Below, in pieces: positions 6,786 through 8,793 of a DNA stretch of 8,793 nt (the stretch's first letter is position 1; each line of letters starts with the position of its first letter). The notes under the pieces are model-generated. The model did no database searches and was not told where the DNA came from. It saw only the letters and a program-made list of their open reading frames with translations. The DNA is from JANLSO01 sp031362405 (GTDB taxonomy: Bacteria; Actinomycetota; Thermoleophilia; Miltoncostaeales; Miltoncostaeaceae), in NCBI GenBank assembly GCA_031362405.1, contig JANLSO010000127.1:1-8793 (forward strand). Reading direction: 5' to 3'. The position numbers were made by a program, and so were the translations under genes.

Positions 6786-7226
6786 GTGAGCAGGGCGTCC
6801 CGATTGATCGTGCGGGCGCGTGGAGACAGTGTCGACGCCCAAGCGGCCCGCTACCTCGTCGTGGGAGCCGTAACCGCGGCGATCTACGCGACTTTCACGG
6901 TCGCTTTTCACGCCGGGCTCGGCGCCCCGATCGGCGTCGCCATCGTCGTGGCGTACGTTTGTGCGGTATCGGTTCACTTCGTCCTGCAGCGTCGCGTCGT
7001 CTTCGCCGCCCGGGGGTTCGTGCTTTCGACACGCCAGCAGGTGGGCCGCTACATCGTTATCGGGGCCGTTCAACTGCCGTTGACCTTCGGTGGAATCCTG
7101 GTGCTCAGCCGTTGGGGCGGCCTTTCGCAGACCGTCGCCTACCTCGTGGTCAGTGCCGCGATCACGGCCTCCACATTTCTCTTCCTACGGACGCGCGTCT
7201 TTCACGGGGAATCCGCCTCGCGATAG
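6786..7226 (+). CDS. GtrA-family membrane protein (probable polyprenyl-linked sugar flippase)
   Basis: The 146-residue product has the size and four-segment topology of GtrA proteins: membrane segments at about 22-43, 48-66, 87-108 and 114-134, with a basic N-terminus. RYLVVGAVT (22-30), HFVLQRRVVF (64-73) and FLFLRTRVF (131-139) correspond to the family's RF.VVG start and its two NF.L.R..VF-like repeats. GtrA proteins are thought to move undecaprenyl-phosphate-linked sugars across the membrane or to assist the partner glycosyltransferase. The GTG at 6786 is one base after the previous stop; a GTG at 6781 is followed at once by a stop. The last 25 bases overlap, in opposite orientation, the 3' end of the leftward membrane gene. 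Its partner may be the family 2 enzyme at 2480-3718 or the one whose end appears at 8649, which is inference from context. Confidence 0.87.
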   Translation: MSRASRLIVRARGDSVDAQAARYLVVGAVTAAIYATFTVAFHAGLGAPIGVAIVVAYVCAVSVHFVLQRRVVFAARGFVLSTRQQVGRYIVIGAVQLPLTFGGILVLSRWGGLSQTVAYLVVSAAITASTFLFLRTRVFHGESASR

Positions 7227-8632
7227 ACGCGGGAACCCATGGCGATTTCCGCGACCAGGGTCCACAGCGCGAAGGCGAACAGAGCGAACAGGCCGACGAT
7301 GGCCGGCGGATAGTCGAGGTTGGAAGAGGCATGTAGGCCCGCCGGTTCCGACTTCCACACGACCCATTCGAGGCAGCGGAAGTAGGAGTCGGCATCGACG
7401 GTCACGATCGATTGCCCGTCGACGCAGACGTTCTTCGGTTCGTCGCGCGAGCCCAGGTAGGCGGAGGAGTCGAGCGAGGCCGCCACGTGGGGCACGGCAC
7501 ACGTGATCACCACCGCCCCGATGCCGGCGACCACCACCCGCCGCGCTCTGGGCCTGCCGAACCAGCGTTGTATGTCGTCGCGGCAGACAGATATTCCCAG
7601 CAGCAACGTTGCGGTGAGCACGGGGAGCATCAGCCGCGGGCCCCACGCGATCCACCCGAACGGTGCGTACCAGCCGCCGAGCCCGACGGTCAGCACGATG
7701 AGGCTGCCAACGAGCGCAAGGTGGGGCCATGCCCGCGCCATGCTGCCAGGTGTCCGCAGGTGCACGACTGCCACGAGGGCGACGACGACGACGAGCACCG
7801 CCGCCAACGGCCAGAAGGGAACGACGCCGCCCGCCGGAGACCACCAGAGCGCGACCGAAAGCTCTGCACGTAGCCCCAGGCCGGGAACTCGATACTCGGG
7901 GTTGGCGTAGCCCTGGTTCGTGAGGGTGGTCCATCGCGCGAGGTTGGAGGCGGCGACGAACCCGACACCCGCGGCAAGGCCGGCGGCTGCGGCAATCATC
8001 CGGCCACGCGCGTCGCGAAGGCTGGGCCGCCCCGGCCCGGCGAGGAGCCCGACGACGACGAGTACGACGACAAAGGGGGCGGCGACGTCTTTGGTGATGC
8101 ACGCCGCGAACGTCAGAAGCAGGATCACTGCCCAGTGCGCTCGCCGCACGAGGGCCACGGCGAGGGCGACCATCAGAAAGGTCGCGAGGGACTCGGCGAA
8201 ACTCGTGCCCGCGTACCAGAGCAGGGGGCCGGAGAGCACGAACACGACGGCAAGTGACGCGAGCGATCGCGACACATCGGCGAACAAGTACCAGGCGAGC
8301 GCGACCGTACCGACGAACGCGGCGAGGTTGATCATGACCAGGCCCTGAAGCACCTGCGGGTCGTTCAGGTGAAAGTTGATCAACGTGAGAGTCGGCAGGT
8401 ACTGCAACGGCGCGAAGATCGACGCTTGAGGGCACCACCCGAGCGAGCCATCCGACCAGCACGTACCGAACGCCCGGGCTCCGGCCACCAGCGCGCCGGT
8501 GTCACCGACGGCAAGCGGGGTGGCCGCGTATCGGATGGCAAAAGCGGCGAGGAAGACGATCACCGCAAGGGGGAGGCGCCGGCGAAGCGGCGCGGTCTTG
8601 GTGATCTTCGTCTCGCCCGCTGGGGCAGTCAT
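7202..8632 (-). CDS. Polytopic GT-C-like membrane glycosyltransferase
   Basis: The 476-residue product is an integral membrane protein with about ten hydrophobic segments, including roughly 20-42, 99-118, 124-141, 147-162, 168-176, 184-199, 211-229, 270-291, 305-320, 334-348, 366-383 and 445-465. After the first segment comes an acidic loop with D44 (VGDTG, 42-46), the place where GT-C enzymes carry their catalytic acid. TKDVAAPF (180-187) and WIAWGPRLMLPVL (327-339) resemble conserved loops in the PMT/ArnT-like and mannosyltransferase superfamily. C401/C403 and C420 near the C-terminus could be extracytoplasmic. Such proteins transfer sugars from polyprenyl-phosphate donors outside the membrane; donor and acceptor are unknown. 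The ATG at 8632 leaves a 16-base gap after the upstream glycosyltransferase. An in-frame ATG at 8704 would overlap that gene by 56 bases. It converges on the GtrA gene and overlaps it by 25 bases. No single family can be assigned with certainty. Confidence 0.82.
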   Translation of the reverse strand: MTAPAGETKITKTAPLRRRLPLAVIVFLAAFAIRYAATPLAVGDTGALVAGARAFGTCWSDGSLGWCPQASIFAPLQYLPTLTLINFHLNDPQVLQGLVMINLAAFVGTVALAWYLFADVSRSLASLAVVFVLSGPLLWYAGTSFAESLATFLMVALAVALVRRAHWAVILLLTFAACITKDVAAPFVVVLVVVGLLAGPGRPSLRDARGRMIAAAAGLAAGVGFVAASNLARWTTLTNQGYANPEYRVPGLGLRAELSVALWWSPAGGVVPFWPLAAVLVVVVALVAVVHLRTPGSMARAWPHLALVGSLIVLTVGLGGWYAPFGWIAWGPRLMLPVLTATLLLGISVCRDDIQRWFGRPRARRVVVAGIGAVVITCAVPHVAASLDSSAYLGSRDEPKNVCVDGQSIVTVDADSYFRCLEWVVWKSEPAGLHASSNLDYPPAIVGLFALFAFALWTLVAEIAMGSRVYREADSP

Positions 8633-8648
8633 CCCGGGCAGGTCTTGC

Positions 8649-8793
8649 TCACGCGGACGAGCGCAGGCGAATGCGGCCGAGGGTCCAGATCGCCTCGACG
8701 CCATCGCGCCAGGTCAGCTTTTTGCCCTCCTCGCGGCTGCGCGCCGCGTAGGAGATCGGCACCTCGAAGATCCGATGGCCGCGCTTCAAGAGC
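8649..8793 (-). CDS. C-terminus of a DPM1-like family 2 glycosyltransferase (5' part outside window)
   Basis: The leftward frame open from the window edge encodes 47 residues and ends with a TGA at 8649-8651. The stretch FEVPISYAARSREEGKKLTW, followed by RDGVEAIWTLGRIR, matches the conserved C-terminal part of polyprenyl-phosphate-sugar synthase-like family 2 enzymes, where the R-S-R-EEGKK-W-DG pattern is typical. No membrane domain follows, so this protein, unlike the one at 2480-3718, ends at its catalytic domain. It lies 16 bases upstream of the GT-C-like gene in the same direction, so the two probably share a transcript: one would make the lipid-linked sugar and the other would use it. 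The catalytic motifs are outside the window. Confidence 0.75.
   Translation of the reverse strand, partial: LLKRGHRIFEVPISYAARSREEGKKLTWRDGVEAIWTLGRIRLRSSA

Noticed and set aside
7185..8462. Open minus-strand frame of 425 codons
   Set aside because: Long only because of GC bias; the product is Arg/Pro-rich with no membrane pattern, and the overlapping frame gives a clear polytopic protein.
8633..8704. Earlier ATG for the GT-C-like gene
   Set aside because: It would overlap the upstream glycosyltransferase coding region by 56 bases and adds residues without a signal or membrane feature.

Overview
The window is a G+C-rich stretch (about two thirds G+C by eye, strong G/C bias at third codon positions, frequent GTG/TTG starts) from a bacterium. 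The gene set and codon habit fit an actinobacterial-type high-GC organism, but no marker gene here fixes the taxon. It is a cell-surface glycan or glycoconjugate biosynthesis locus, with ten genes, eight of them complete.

Layout. Positions 1-1281 (minus strand) hold most of a multi-pass membrane glycosyltransferase-like protein (GT87/DUF2029 type) whose 3' end lies outside the window. A gap of about 350 bases follows, between divergent genes. It has no confident gene, but its second half has coding-like signal that may belong to the next gene. From 1636 to 7226 seven plus-strand genes follow. A TylF/MycF-type O-methyltransferase (1636-2466) and a family 2 glycosyltransferase with a C-terminal membrane domain (2480-3718) form one pair. 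After a gap of 114 bases comes a tightly packed run: a GmhA-like SIS isomerase (3833-4444), an extended-SDR sugar-nucleotide epimerase/dehydratase (4441-5424), a GmhB-like HAD phosphatase (5421-6005), a class I SAM methyltransferase (6005-6784) and a GtrA-family membrane protein (6786-7226). Three junctions in this run overlap (ATGA, GTGA, TGATG) and the fourth has a one-base gap, so the genes are probably one translationally coupled operon. On the minus strand, a GT-C-like polytopic membrane protein (7202-8632) runs convergently and overlaps the GtrA gene tail to tail. Just upstream of it in the same direction is the C-terminus of a DPM1-like family 2 glycosyltransferase (8649 to the window end).

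How the genes may work together (inference). The isomerase plus the HAD phosphatase recall the GmhA and GmhB steps of nucleotide-activated heptose synthesis, with the SDR modifying the activated sugar and the methyltransferases decorating it. The family 2 enzymes with membrane anchors, GtrA and the two polytopic proteins match the general scheme of polyprenyl-phosphate-sugar synthesis, flipping across the membrane and transfer outside the cell. The heptose kinase and nucleotidyltransferase expected for a complete pathway are not in the window. No RNA gene, CRISPR array, insertion sequence or phage gene was recognised.
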